Both the position numbers and the translations under genes were made by a program. This document shows positions 52,478 through 61,329 of a stretch of 64,000 nucleotides of DNA, piece by piece. Each line of letters starts with the position of its first letter. The first letter of the stretch is position 1. The notes under the pieces are model-generated. The model was not told the DNA's origin. It saw only the letters and a list, made by a program, of their open reading frames with translations, and did no database searches. Source of the DNA: Fulvivirgaceae bacterium JP3-4. GTDB lineage: Bacteria; Bacteroidota; Bacteroidia; Cytophagales; Cyclobacteriaceae. The stretch covers positions 2,232,001 through 2,296,000 of the forward strand of contig JARKND010000001.1 in NCBI GenBank assembly GCA_029309925.1, given 5' to 3'.

Positions 52478-53992
52478 TTATATAAATTTCCTTTTTGTGA
52501 ATGAAAAGAGATAGCGAGAGAATATTAGCAGAATCATAGCACATCCTCCAATGAATTTCAACGAGTCGTTGCCGACCTCATGACTCATATATCGCAAGAT
52601 TGCGAGTCCACCGAGCATGATTAAAACAGTAAGGCTCATATCGAATTCCCTCATACTTCCAAAATGCCTGACCGATTTTATAACTTCAGAAGTGATCACA
52701 ACCTCTTTTCGGTAGCGCTCGATCAATTCATAAATCACACGCGGATTTCCTGAGCTTTGCTCCCATATGTGATTCCGAAACAGCTCCATGTCTTCAATGT
52801 CGATGTCATACGCAAGTTTGTGAGTCAGTTCCAATGCGTTTTGTCGAGTTAGCGTCTCTAATTTAATTACTTCAAAGTTCCATAAGAATGAAGATTTCTC
52901 TACACTGATTTGCCTGGCGCTTGTTACAATCACAAAATGGTCTTTCAATAATTCTAATGTCTTAATCCCTTTTGGAGTAATGCGATCGCAGTTGTCAATT
53001 ATTAACAGATATTCATGTTTTGTCGTTGCCTTAATGAGTTCGTTACACAAATTAATGACACTATCTTTTTGGAAATGGTGATCGAGTTTTGACAGGTCGA
53101 AATCTCCGTAGAGTAATTTGAATACGTGTTCTTTGTCGTTTTTGTATAGATACATCAATGCCGCGATTAATGTTTTTTTAAGATCAGAGAAATCATCAAA
53201 GCGAATTATTTTTTTATCAGTCTGTATGTGGTTTAATAAATGGGTTTTCCCAACACCGATCGGTCCCATGAAAATCGTGTTACAGTTCTTGTTTATAAGT
53301 TCGTTCACTCTTAATAATTCTGAGTTCCTTCCAAGTATAAACTTTGTTGATTCTCCTTGAATATTAATTAAAATAGGTCTGGGTGGTGGAAATATGTAAC
53401 ATTTGAGTCTTTGCCAAAGTGTTAGTTTGATTTCAGTTGCCTTGTCAATTCTTGACTTCAATATCTGTTGTGGGATGTGAGCGTAAATGAGTGTCGTGTC
53501 ATATTTTTGATGGCCTAAAATTTCTTTGATTTCATGCAATTCAGCTCCAGATGATAGGAGTGAGGTAGCGCACGTATGTCTCAATGCATGTGGGTGTAAA
53601 TTTCTAAAATCTGGGTCTCGTTTTTTGATCCTGTAACAGAGTTGATTCATTGCTTTACGAGAGATATGATTTTCCAAATTGTTAGGTCTTGGAAACAAGT
53701 AGGCTTCGGGATTTTTTGTGTTGAAATCTTTGAGATAAATCGCGAGTTCGTTGTAAAGTCTTTCGGAGATTGGAACCTTTCGAAATTTCTCTGTATCCCT
53801 TTTCTTTAACGATTTCACGGTTACACTTTTGTTTCTAAAATCAAAATTTGACAGTCTCAAGCTCACACATTCACTGACTCTTAAGCCACAATCCATCATG
53901 AGTAAAATGGCACATCTATGACTTTGATTCCGGAGTTTGGTAAGGAGTTTATCAGCCTTTCTTTTGTCTAAGTATGAGAGTTCAGTTGCCAT
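52478..53992 (-). CDS. tyrosine recombinase fused to P-loop ATPase and TM tail
   Basis: 504 residues. Residues 1-175 are a tyrosine recombinase catalytic domain: Arg38 (GLRVSE), Lys60 (TVKSLKKRD), His135-x-x-Arg138 (HPHALRHTCA), His161 (LGHQKYDTT) and Tyr170 (LIYAH). It starts right at the catalytic domain, so the N-terminal core-binding (SAM-like) domain of XerC/D is missing. Residues about 215-430 are a P-loop ATPase: Walker A GPIGVGKT (243-250), Walker B YLLIIDNCD (328-336), a sensor-like VIVTSAR and QSSGNPRVIYELIERY. The last 60 residues hold two TM helices. So a DNA-cutting domain sits on a membrane-anchored ATPase. It is adjacent to an iteron-like region and a primase gene, and should act on the element itself. 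Confidence 0.85.
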   Translation of the reverse strand: MATELSYLDKRKADKLLTKLRNQSHRCAILLMMDCGLRVSECVSLRLSNFDFRNKSVTVKSLKKRDTEKFRKVPISERLYNELAIYLKDFNTKNPEAYLFPRPNNLENHISRKAMNQLCYRIKKRDPDFRNLHPHALRHTCATSLLSSGAELHEIKEILGHQKYDTTLIYAHIPQQILKSRIDKATEIKLTLWQRLKCYIFPPPRPILINIQGESTKFILGRNSELLRVNELINKNCNTIFMGPIGVGKTHLLNHIQTDKKIIRFDDFSDLKKTLIAALMYLYKNDKEHVFKLLYGDFDLSKLDHHFQKDSVINLCNELIKATTKHEYLLIIDNCDRITPKGIKTLELLKDHFVIVTSARQISVEKSSFLWNFEVIKLETLTRQNALELTHKLAYDIDIEDMELFRNHIWEQSSGNPRVIYELIERYRKEVVITSEVIKSVRHFGSMREFDMSLTVLIMLGGLAILRYMSHEVGNDSLKFIGGCAMILLIFSRYLFSFTKRKFI

Positions 53993-54020
53993 GGATTTTG
54001 AGTTTTCTGTTTTTCTAGAG

Positions 54021-54340
54021 TTTCATCTTACCATCTTACCTCAGTGGTTTTGAGCCTTTGATTTTCAGCTATTTATGATCAGGTAACTTCAGCTTTGGTC
54101 ATCTTACCTTTTTTAGGAATTACCTTTTTTCTTTCAGTTTTTGTGGGAAATTTTTCTTTATGGGGGTTCGGGGGTGTTGACAGAATTCCGATTTTGTCCA
54201 CTATAGTTTTGGCCAAAAAGTGGACAAAACAGGCCAGGGTAGGATAGGTAAGATTGGTAGGATGCCATTTTTAGGATGTTACCTTATTTAATTGTCTGAA
54301 AATCAATTTAATATCAGCTTCAGGTAAGTTAGGTAAGATG
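54021..54340. repeat. GGTAAGAT iteron-like cluster
   Basis: ATCTTACC at 54025-54032, 54033-54040 and 54101-54108, GGTAAGAT at 54247-54254 and 54332-54339, with variants GGTAGGAT (54256), ATGTTACC (54276) and GGTAAGTT (54323). They are spread in both orientations around a palindrome, between the recombinase-ATPase and primase genes. They could bind a replication initiator, the recombinase, or a regulator. Confidence 0.65.
54192..54229. promoter_or_regulatory. 11-bp inverted repeat around TTTTGGCCAAAA
   Basis: TTTTGTCCACT (54192-54202) pairs with AGTGGACAAAA (54219-54229), and the centre TTTTGGCCAAAA (54207-54218) is itself a perfect palindrome. It sits amid the iteron-like repeats. Candidate origin or recombination core. 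Confidence 0.7.
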
Positions 54341-54356
54341 GTTTTCGGTTTTTGCC

Positions 54357-56561
54357 TTATACTTTTCCCTGTACTGGTTGATTCTGCTTCAGACACTTCA
54401 CATAGTAGCCGTACCGTTGTGTAGCAGAGTTCTTCACTTTCTGGTGTTTGTGAAAGATCATCGCTCTTCCAACCATGATTGAATTCAGTTTAATGGTCGT
54501 CCAGGCTTGCATATAGTTGTGGATCTCAGTGCTTGTCATAAATTCACCTTTCGTTGAATCGGATGGCTCGATAAAGTTTGGCAGTAGCTCTACTTCCGGG
54601 CCAAGTTGGTTGAACTGTGCGTTGCGTTCCTCATTTTGTTTGACTTCTTCTTGCGTCAACTCCGCCTGGTATCCGGATTTGAAGAGCGAGTACGCCTGGC
54701 TCCATACGTCATCGATGTTTACGTTCTTCGTACCTGTGATGGTGTTGTTGTAGTCATGATTAATAGATTTGATTTTAAAGCACAGCCATCGAACTGATCC
54801 TGTTTCATCCTGCAGGAATTCACCCATGTTGGTTGATCCAACGAAAGAACAAACACGCTGGACAACTGATGCACGACTCTCGTACGGAAGCCTTACATTC
54901 ACTTTGTCAAGACTAATCCAACTCTTGACGATATTGATATCAGATCTCGACAGCTGCTTCAGCTCATCCAGATTTATTATGAAGTTTGTCGCCAACGCGA
55001 TCAAGCTATCTTTCTGCTCCGGATTGATGTTTTCCGCGATGTAATCTGAAAGGGCAGGAGGGCAGAGGAAACGCATAAACGTGGTCTTACCACTGTTGTG
55101 TTCTGCGTGCACAAGAATTAAAGCTTGCTTATTAAAGTAGCCATCAATCATTGAACACTTAACCGCACGTACCAGCCATTTCTTGAAGTGCAAATTGAAA
55201 GCTTCCTGGTCTTCACATTTCACATGGCTTGCAAGCTTATCGATATAGTCGGGCTCATTATCGTTCCACTCCTTGAGGTTTTCAAAATAGTATTGGATGG
55301 GATTATATCGAGGGCAAAAGTCAGACTTCAATAATGCTTTCAAATTATTTAACGAGATCTTTATTCCTGCTTTGTTCAGTTCGATGAATAAGGAGTTCTC
55401 ATTGATCTCTCTGTAAGTGAATTCATCGATGGTAGAGAATTCGAAAACATGTTTGATAGAGTTAAACCGGAACGTATATTTTGATGTGAGGTAGTCTTCA
55501 GCCTGATGAAAAACTGTGTTTCCCTCGGACTTCTGTTTACGCTCTTGATCGGTTTTTTGCTTACGGTTAATGGCGTCAGATAATAGCCGTTGGAAATCTG
55601 GTTTCTTGTATTTGGTGAAAAATATTGCCAGGTCTTTGCAATCTGCCGGAAGGTTGATCGGATTGATGCCAAATGTTTTTTGCAATTTGGCCGATGCGTT
55701 CTTACCGGCTTCATCATTGTCGTAACAGGAGAGAAGCACCTTTGCTTTCAGCCTTAAACTCTTTATTAAATCTTCCTGCGGAAGCTGGTTTTCGCTCTGA
55801 AGAGAAATTGCGTTGAAGCCATGTGCATTTGCACAAAGACAGTCTTTTTCACCTGCAGCGAAAATAATGTATTCATGTGGTGGCGGTTGGAGTTGTGCCA
55901 AACCAAAAATGTCAGAGCTCGTTTGCGACTTGTACCCAAACGATTTTTTCTGACCGCGAAAATTCAGGTCATTGTTAAATGCATGGGGGATCTCGGGAAC
56001 ATATATTTTTAATCGATCGGAGATATTGTAGCAAGTTACAGCCTGGTTGAGCTTGAGGTAATCAAACGAATAGTTCTTTCCAGCAGAGTTCGTGAACGCA
56101 AGTAATTTGACTTGACGAACTTTGAACTTCAATAGAGTTGCCTGGTCAATTCCAAACAGTTTCCAGTATGCAAGGAATAAGGGAGTGAAGCTTTGGTACT
56201 CGATCTTAAATGGTGAGGTGTCGGTCTTTTCTTTTTCTGACTGCTTTTTGGTCTTCGATGACCCGTTCAGCCCCAGATTTAGATTCTTGTCAATAATTTC
56301 GAGGACCTGACGAAAGTTTTTCTTGCAATCAATTTTCTCCCAGTCGGCTACAAATTGAAAAATGTCTCCTTGATTGCCGCTATTATGACTCTTGAATTTC
56401 CAGCCTGTTTTATCCCTGTAAAAAGAAAGGGAAGGATTGGAGTCCTTGCCACCAAATGGACTGCGATAGTTCTTCTTAGCAGTAGAAATAAAATCTGGGA
56501 CATAAAACCGAATTATGTCTTCTTCCGTTGTACATTTGAGAACCTGCTCTTTTGTGATCAT
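54357..56561 (-). CDS. TOPRIM primase with VapE-like helicase
   Basis: 734 residues. The N-terminal 100 residues resemble a DnaG-type primer-template domain without the CHC2 Cys set (YRSPFGGKDSNPSLSFY, GNQGDIFQFV). A TOPRIM core follows at about 230-320: IFAAGEKDCLCANAHG and VLLSCYDNDEAGKNA. The last part (about 430-660) is a virulence-associated E helicase: EHNSGKTTFMRFL (Walker A, Lys492 region), FIINLDELKQL (Walker B), NMGEFLQDETGSVRWL (arginine-rich sensor). It would prime and unwind DNA for replication of the element. Its start overlaps the stop of the TolC-like gene upstream. Confidence 0.8.
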   Translation of the reverse strand: MITKEQVLKCTTEEDIIRFYVPDFISTAKKNYRSPFGGKDSNPSLSFYRDKTGWKFKSHNSGNQGDIFQFVADWEKIDCKKNFRQVLEIIDKNLNLGLNGSSKTKKQSEKEKTDTSPFKIEYQSFTPLFLAYWKLFGIDQATLLKFKVRQVKLLAFTNSAGKNYSFDYLKLNQAVTCYNISDRLKIYVPEIPHAFNNDLNFRGQKKSFGYKSQTSSDIFGLAQLQPPPHEYIIFAAGEKDCLCANAHGFNAISLQSENQLPQEDLIKSLRLKAKVLLSCYDNDEAGKNASAKLQKTFGINPINLPADCKDLAIFFTKYKKPDFQRLLSDAINRKQKTDQERKQKSEGNTVFHQAEDYLTSKYTFRFNSIKHVFEFSTIDEFTYREINENSLFIELNKAGIKISLNNLKALLKSDFCPRYNPIQYYFENLKEWNDNEPDYIDKLASHVKCEDQEAFNLHFKKWLVRAVKCSMIDGYFNKQALILVHAEHNSGKTTFMRFLCPPALSDYIAENINPEQKDSLIALATNFIINLDELKQLSRSDINIVKSWISLDKVNVRLPYESRASVVQRVCSFVGSTNMGEFLQDETGSVRWLCFKIKSINHDYNNTITGTKNVNIDDVWSQAYSLFKSGYQAELTQEEVKQNEERNAQFNQLGPEVELLPNFIEPSDSTKGEFMTSTEIHNYMQAWTTIKLNSIMVGRAMIFHKHQKVKNSATQRYGYYVKCLKQNQPVQGKV

Positions 56562-57223
56562 TTCTCATTAGAGTTAAGTGGAACATCTGAACTAATAAGA
56601 AGGGAGACCCAATCTCCCTTTTTTGCTTTTATCAGTAGCTCACTTCGTGAGCGATATAAATCGTACAGTTTCTGGTTGACTTGATTTTTTTCAGACGACA
56701 AACTGATTTGGCCAGCCAGGTATTGGCTTGGAAGAATCAAACTGTTTTCGAAATCTTTTTGAGTGATTGAAAACTTCTGTTTTTCTAGCTCTAGCCTTTC
56801 AATAGATGAATTGTAAACTAAGACCTGATAAGTAAGGGCTTGATAAAACTGCGTCACTTCGATCAGAGCGGCATTCATCAAAGTCTCATTGGTCCGGACT
56901 ATCTGCCTCGCTTGAGCTTTCATAGAACGATCAAAATTTATTGCCTGGAAGAAGATACTGGTGTTAACTGTTAGCATCGGTGTTCCAGCGTAATTCCAGC
57001 CCGGCATCGGCAAATAGTTCAAAATCTTGCCTTTGGAGCGATAATTAAACTGCTCAAGCTCTGCTATTGCCTGTTTTTTATAGAAATTGATACACGACTT
57101 ATGGAGGGTGTCCAGAGGCGGCAAAAAAACCTCGATTGAGACCGTCTGAGCGGTCAGTTTTTCGCTAACTAGAAGTATACATGAAACGACCCAAAGTATT
57201 GAAAATAACCGTTTTATGGGCAT
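56558..57223 (-). CDS. TolC-like secreted protein
   Basis: 221 residues with a signal peptide (cleavage near LTAQT). Long helices (IAELEQFNYRSKG, LIEVTQFYQALTYQVLVY, IERLELEKQKFSITQKDFENS) match one half of a TolC/outer-membrane efflux fold. It is about half the usual 420 residues, so it is either a truncated or a dedicated small member. It is coupled to the primase (AAATGATC overlap), an odd pairing. First gene of that operon. Confidence 0.6.
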   Translation of the reverse strand: MPIKRLFSILWVVSCILLVSEKLTAQTVSIEVFLPPLDTLHKSCINFYKKQAIAELEQFNYRSKGKILNYLPMPGWNYAGTPMLTVNTSIFFQAINFDRSMKAQARQIVRTNETLMNAALIEVTQFYQALTYQVLVYNSSIERLELEKQKFSITQKDFENSLILPSQYLAGQISLSSEKNQVNQKLYDLYRSRSELLIKAKKGDWVSLLISSDVPLNSNEK

Positions 57224-57472
57224 CGTATACCCCGTTTTAGTTGTATAATTTATATTATGTTAAATAGAAGAATGAACGATCAATGTCTTACGTGTCGTTC
57301 GCTTATCTGGATGGTTAGAATGTTGTATCCGTCAAGTGACCACTCCCCAACTGCGACCAGCGCAACTTCAGTTTCGCTCGATACCAGTTAGCAGCGCGAT
57401 GAATGTTTGCTGCATGTTCGGAGATAGTTTTATCTCGCATCATTTTTTGAGATCGACTAGCGATGAAATCTT
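57224..57472. other. intergenic region at the island's right side
   Basis: No credible gene; leads into a low-confidence plus-strand ORF. It presumably contains the promoter of the TolC-like gene. Confidence 0.35.
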
Positions 57473-57811
57473 TTGGGGGAAATTCTCTTCGAGACGAGAA
57501 GCATCAAAAATCTCTGGGGGCTTGGCTCAAAAAAGACGGTGGTAGACAAAGACACCTTTGCCAACCTGGAGTGGGTTATCTCCATCATCATTGGTTTTAT
57601 CGTATTCGAAATTATGACGAAGGTTGTGAAGGTGAAAATTGATCAGCACTTCCCTACGCTTAAGAGAAGTGCACTGCGCTGGGCAATCTCAAATGAAGTG
57701 CCCGAAAAGCTCGAGCGGTGGAAACTCGGATTCCGCTCGAGACGGGTTCAACTGTATTCGACAGTTCATGTGACGGTCAAAAATACATTTGCAAAATATT
57801 CCAAACGATAA
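57473..57811 (+). CDS. possible small membrane protein
   Basis: 112 codons. LEWVISIIIGFIVFEIMTKVV would be one TM, followed by a basic tail. Composition is protein-like, but the start is uncertain and it contains the 57710 hairpin; it may be non-coding. Confidence 0.3.
   Translation: MGEILFETRSIKNLWGLGSKKTVVDKDTFANLEWVISIIIGFIVFEIMTKVVKVKIDQHFPTLKRSALRWAISNEVPEKLERWKLGFRSRRVQLYSTVHVTVKNTFAKYSKR
57710..57741. other. 9-bp perfect hairpin
   Basis: CTCGAGCGG (57710-57718) pairs with CCGCTCGAG (57733-57741). Near the right end of the presumed island. Confidence 0.6.
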
Positions 57812-57824
57812 AGCCCCTACCTGC

Positions 57825-58337
57825 CTATAACCTGTACCCCATCACCTTACCAAAGAACGCCATCGTTGAAATGACGAAGGCAGGTGGCGAAACAGATACG
57901 ACTTCGTTTCTGTACTTTCGAAAATTCATCGATAAGTAGATAATTGATTTCACGTCAGTGCCTCGTAACTTACCCTTGTTCTGCAGACTTTCGAACGAGC
58001 GCATCATCTTCGAAAAGTTACGGACAGGTGTTAACTTGTATTCGAAGACGCAATCTTCCGGATGACGAGAGCGGTAAGTATGTGGTGTTTTCTTTGGCAC
58101 GAAAACATTGTCACCTTGTTTAAGTGTTATCCATCTATCATTCTTATACACCTCCAGCTCGCCACTTATCACCGTAAAATATTCTTCCTGCTCAGGGTGC
58201 ATGTGAATAGGCGGACCATCAGCTCCCGCTTTGATCAGGACCATTCCGTTTTCGGCATCGATGGCATCATTAATTAACATAATCTGTGAGTTGAATGCCG
58301 TCATCAGATCAACATTGGGTTGAAATTCCTTTTTCAT
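57825..58337 (-). CDS. cupin-domain protein
   Basis: 170 residues. PPIHMHPEQEEYFTVISGE is cupin motif 1 (HxH...E) and PKKTPHTYRSRHP is motif 2. No signal. The C-terminal 55 residues (KSIIYLSMNFRKYRNEVVS) are extra helices. It is the last gene of the respiratory operon; role unknown, perhaps metal or stress related. Confidence 0.8.
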   Translation of the reverse strand: MKKEFQPNVDLMTAFNSQIMLINDAIDAENGMVLIKAGADGPPIHMHPEQEEYFTVISGELEVYKNDRWITLKQGDNVFVPKKTPHTYRSRHPEDCVFEYKLTPVRNFSKMMRSFESLQNKGKLRGTDVKSIIYLSMNFRKYRNEVVSVSPPAFVISTMAFFGKVMGYRL

Positions 58338-58372
58338 TGTGTTTTGATTTGCGTTTTATGTTGTAATGAGTT

Positions 58373-58717
58373 TTAATAAAGTCCGGGATTATCATCGTCA
58401 ATAATTTCGAAATGCATCTGCTCAATCGCATCATTAATGAGTATCTGGCACGACAGCCTGCTACTTTCGGTTACATTTTCCATTCTGCCTAGCGTTGTCG
58501 TCTCGTTCCCGTGGCGAACCGATAGCACGGGTGAAGGCGTTAGTACACGCACGTGGCATGTTCCGCATCGGCCAATGCCTTTGCAGTCACCAAAATCTTC
58601 GAAGTAGAATTTGTCATACAGCAGTGCCATCAGACTACGGTACTCATTTTCATATGTCGTCACTTCGTGTTTGCATCCACGATAGTTCACGTGAAAAATG
58701 ATTTGCTTTTTTGTCAT
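58373..58717 (-). CDS. 2Fe-2S ferredoxin
   Basis: 114 residues. DCKGIGRCGTCHVRVL carries three cluster Cys (C-x5-C-x2-C) and SRLSCQILIND the fourth, the plant/adrenodoxin-type pattern. It is an electron carrier in the cytoplasm. In the operon with the oxidase, globin and cupin. Confidence 0.88.
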   Translation of the reverse strand: MTKKQIIFHVNYRGCKHEVTTYENEYRSLMALLYDKFYFEDFGDCKGIGRCGTCHVRVLTPSPVLSVRHGNETTTLGRMENVTESSRLSCQILINDAIEQMHFEIIDDDNPGLY

Positions 58718-58800
58718 CTCAGTTCGCTTACTTTTTTGATCCGCTGTTGTTCAAGGGCTTCAAGGGCTATGGCTCGGGGGAACTTAGGAATTTAGATCTA

Positions 58801-59232
58801 TCATTTTCTGAGTTGTTTGAAACCGTATAAAAAGAGCACACTGATTTTCACCACTTCCAGGCCTACGTACACAGTATGGAGTGGTGAAGACGGTACCTGT
58901 TTACCTGCCAAATAAAGGTCGATACGATGTGAGAGTGTCGGCAGAATATAGATGGATTGAATGGCGATGATGGCGAAGGCGATCCATAAAAGCCACTCAT
59001 TTCGAAGCGTGCGCAAGTCACCAAACAGGTAGCTCAGAAGAATAATGCTGGCAAGCGTAAGCTCCACTTTGTTTAACGCGTCAAAAACGACCTGCCCGAT
59101 GGCAAGCCCTTCCAGCAGTGAAACACCGGGCGCTGAGAATTTTAACCACGCCTCCATAAAGCTGATGGATGCAATAAACCCGATCCATAGGAAGGATGCT
59201 GCGATTTGAAGGTGTGTCGATCGGGTGTTCAT
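58801..59232 (-). CDS. four-TM membrane protein
   Basis: 143 residues with helices at about 8-27, 38-68, 80-100 and 122-140. MEAWLKFSAPGVSLLEGLAIG is a recognisable conserved segment of small membrane proteins found beside cbb3 oxidases. Function unknown. Its start overlaps the globin stop (ATGA). Confidence 0.65.
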   Translation of the reverse strand: MNTRSTHLQIAASFLWIGFIASISFMEAWLKFSAPGVSLLEGLAIGQVVFDALNKVELTLASIILLSYLFGDLRTLRNEWLLWIAFAIIAIQSIYILPTLSHRIDLYLAGKQVPSSPLHTVYVGLEVVKISVLFLYGFKQLRK

Positions 59233-59627
59233 ATTTTTGGCAGTGGTGAAAGATTGTGCTTGACCTGGATGCGGGAATAAAGCGTGTGTGCAATCCGCAT
59301 AGCGCTGTGCTTGGCTTCCTCGGCTACCTTACCACAGAAGTTTTCGTCAATGGTTTGGCAGAACAACTCAATCCACCGCTCAAAGTGTTGCTGTTGCAAC
59401 GGAAGGCCTACATGCTTGAGGAAGGGATTGCCTCGGTAGTCGGATATGTTGAACAACACGGTGTTCCAGAACCGACACATGAGTTCGAGATGCTCGGTCC
59501 AATCGCCTGGAATCCGTTGAGCAAAGACAGGACCTAACAGGGCGTCTTTTTTTACGCGGTCATAAAACGAGACGACCATTGTTTTGATATCGCCTGCATC
59601 GCGGATATCGTCTTTTGTGTTGTTCAT
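59229..59627 (-). CDS. group III truncated haemoglobin
   Basis: 132 residues from ATG 59627; the longer ORF start is unlikely because this ATG overlaps the upstream stop. VSFYDRVKKDALLGPVFAQR, HLELMCRFWNTVLFN, PFLKHVGLPLQQQHFERWIELF and KVAEEAKHSAMRIAHTL give a 2/2 globin with the proximal His in the HxxLPL-type region. It likely handles NO or O2 near the oxidase. Confidence 0.85.
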   Translation of the reverse strand: MNNTKDDIRDAGDIKTMVVSFYDRVKKDALLGPVFAQRIPGDWTEHLELMCRFWNTVLFNISDYRGNPFLKHVGLPLQQQHFERWIELFCQTIDENFCGKVAEEAKHSAMRIAHTLYSRIQVKHNLSPLPKI

Positions 59628-60022
59628 ATCAGTGAGGTTAAGGTGTAGAATGCAGCCCAGCCTGCGAATACGATAATGCATGCCCATACCCAGGTAGGCA
59701 CGCTGCGTGGCGTTTCACTTCCTTCTACTATAAATTTCCGCTGGTCACTTTTTCCATAGGCGTTGATCATGATCGGAAACTCTCCGTCTACGACAGCGTT
59801 TTCGCGGATACCTTCCACTGATATTTCCGGGCCATTCTTTACCGTAAAGGGAATGAATCGAATGCCTTCTCTTCCACTGGCATCCCGGCTGATCAGCTTC
59901 AGCGTATGCTGGCCATCCTGTAGCTTTGTGGTGTTAAACTGAAATTTTACCGGACTGTCAAAGACTCCCAGGGGTGCCGGCTCTTCATCAAGAAAGATGA
60001 CGACTTGTGTTCCGTTATTCAT
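59624..60022 (-). CDS. periplasmic Ig-like domain with C-terminal TM
   Basis: 132 residues. Two or three beta segments (VKFQFNTTKLQDGQHTLKLI, REGIRFIPFTVKNGPEI) and a TM helix at about 110-130 (WVWACIIVFAGWAAFY). No signal at the N-terminus. Possibly an oxidase accessory factor in the FixH position, but without a FixH motif. Its stop overlaps the globin start and its start overlaps the 60019 gene by 4 bases. Confidence 0.6.
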   Translation of the reverse strand: MNNGTQVVIFLDEEPAPLGVFDSPVKFQFNTTKLQDGQHTLKLISRDASGREGIRFIPFTVKNGPEISVEGIRENAVVDGEFPIMINAYGKSDQRKFIVEGSETPRSVPTWVWACIIVFAGWAAFYTLTSLI

Positions 60023-60297
60023 AGCGATGATTCCAGTATGCTGTTCTTTATATGACTTGCTTTCGTTTCGCGTGGATTGATCAGGTAGCGGATGCTGAGC
60101 AGAAAAGTGCCCACTACTACCGCCACCATCACGGAAACAATAACATAATCCCAGTTGCTATCCGGGCCAGCACCGTGTGTGATGCCTTGCAAAATCTCAG
60201 GTTGATTTTTCTTGCAGACCGTGCACGCCAGCACAGATGAAACGGTGGCAACATTCGCAAGGAGCGTCACAACCATCAGCTTGATCTTACTTTTCAT
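60019..60297 (-). CDS. small Cys-x2-Cys membrane protein
   Basis: 92 residues. Signal-like helix, then LACTVCKKNQPEIL with a CxxC that could bind metal or be redox active, then a TM helix (YVIVSVMVAVVVGTFLL). Found in the oxidase operon; function not known. Confidence 0.62.
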   Translation of the reverse strand: MKSKIKLMVVTLLANVATVSSVLACTVCKKNQPEILQGITHGAGPDSNWDYVIVSVMVAVVVGTFLLSIRYLINPRETKASHIKNSILESSL

Positions 60298-61317
60298 AGT
60301 TTTCGGTTTTAGCGTTGAGTGAGTTGACTAAGGAAATGATTTCTTCTACCTGCTTCTCTGAAACCAACGCAGCGTTGTTTCCCCAACTGGTCCGCTCGTG
60401 GTTGATGATGGCAGTGATCTCTGCTGGTGTCAGGTTGTTCAACTTGCCAATAGCTGGCATTTCACCAAATTGTTCGCGGGCATTGTAACCAGTCATGATG
60501 ATGTTGATAAGCCTGTCCGGATTTTCATCCAGCACAATCTCGCTTCCCTTGAGTGCCGGAAAAGCGCCAGGCATCCCTTCGCCATTTGCCTGATGACAAG
60601 CCTGGCAGTTTGCAGCGTACAATTGTGCACCGTCTAATTCATCGCCAAGTTCCGCAGCCTGGTCTTGTTCCTGTGCAGTGGCATCTTGCTTGTATAAAAA
60701 TACCTGTGGAGCCAGTCCGTCTGGCAGTGGCGTTTGTTTGAGCGATTTCAGGTAGGCCACAAGTTGCAGCGCTTCGTCTGTAGCCACGACAACCTGTGCA
60801 TTGTTCTCCAGCAGAACACGTGGCACATTGACAACCCTCTCTCCTGCTTCTGCTTGAGATTTTATCTCGAACAGCCACGGATAGGAAGGCATGATCGACT
60901 CCTCGACAACAATGCGCGGATTAAACAAGTGCATCAAATGCCATTCGTCACTGGGTAGCCGGTTGCCTACGTTGGTGAGATCCGGCCCCGTGCGTTCGGT
61001 GCCCATCAATGTTGCACTGTTCATCCACCATGACATGCGTTTGCTTCCGGCATAGTCGGCAGCGATCGAAGGTCTCTCGCCCCATACGTTGTCCATCTCC
61101 ACGTTGCGCACTTGTTGTGAATGGCAGGCACGCACCCGTTCGCAATGAAAATCTCTTTGCCTTTTAATGCCTCGCCTTCCAGTAAAGGCGCACCAGGCAG
61201 TGGTGCATTGTTTGCCTGATTATAGAGTGCCGGCATGATCGCAACTACAATCGACAACGCGATGAAAAGCGTTGTGGCCAAAAGGAATAAGCGTGTATGG
61301 CTGTTGAACAAGTTCAT
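60287..61317 (-). pseudogene. CcoO-CcoP-like dihaem cytochrome, frameshifted
   Basis: Two overlapping frames (61317 downwards and 61135 downwards) together make about 343 residues: an N-terminal TM (LFLLATTLFIALSIVVAIM), a CcoO (FixO)-type region (GKEIFIANGC, then CHSQQVRNVEMDNVWG, RPSIAADYA) and a second cytochrome c domain (ANCQACHQANGEG, MPAIGKL). One base is missing between the first Cys and its partner: inserting a C near 61133 restores NGCRACHSQQ, so the frameshift lies inside the first CxxCH haem site. It could be a sequencing error or true decay. Downstream genes overlap its end normally. Confidence 0.75.
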
Positions 61318-61329
61318 AGCAATTTTTTT

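Noticed and set aside
57473-57811. Firm gene call for the TM-containing ORF
   Set aside because: Kept only at low confidence because it overlaps a hairpin and has no clear start signal or homology that I can see.
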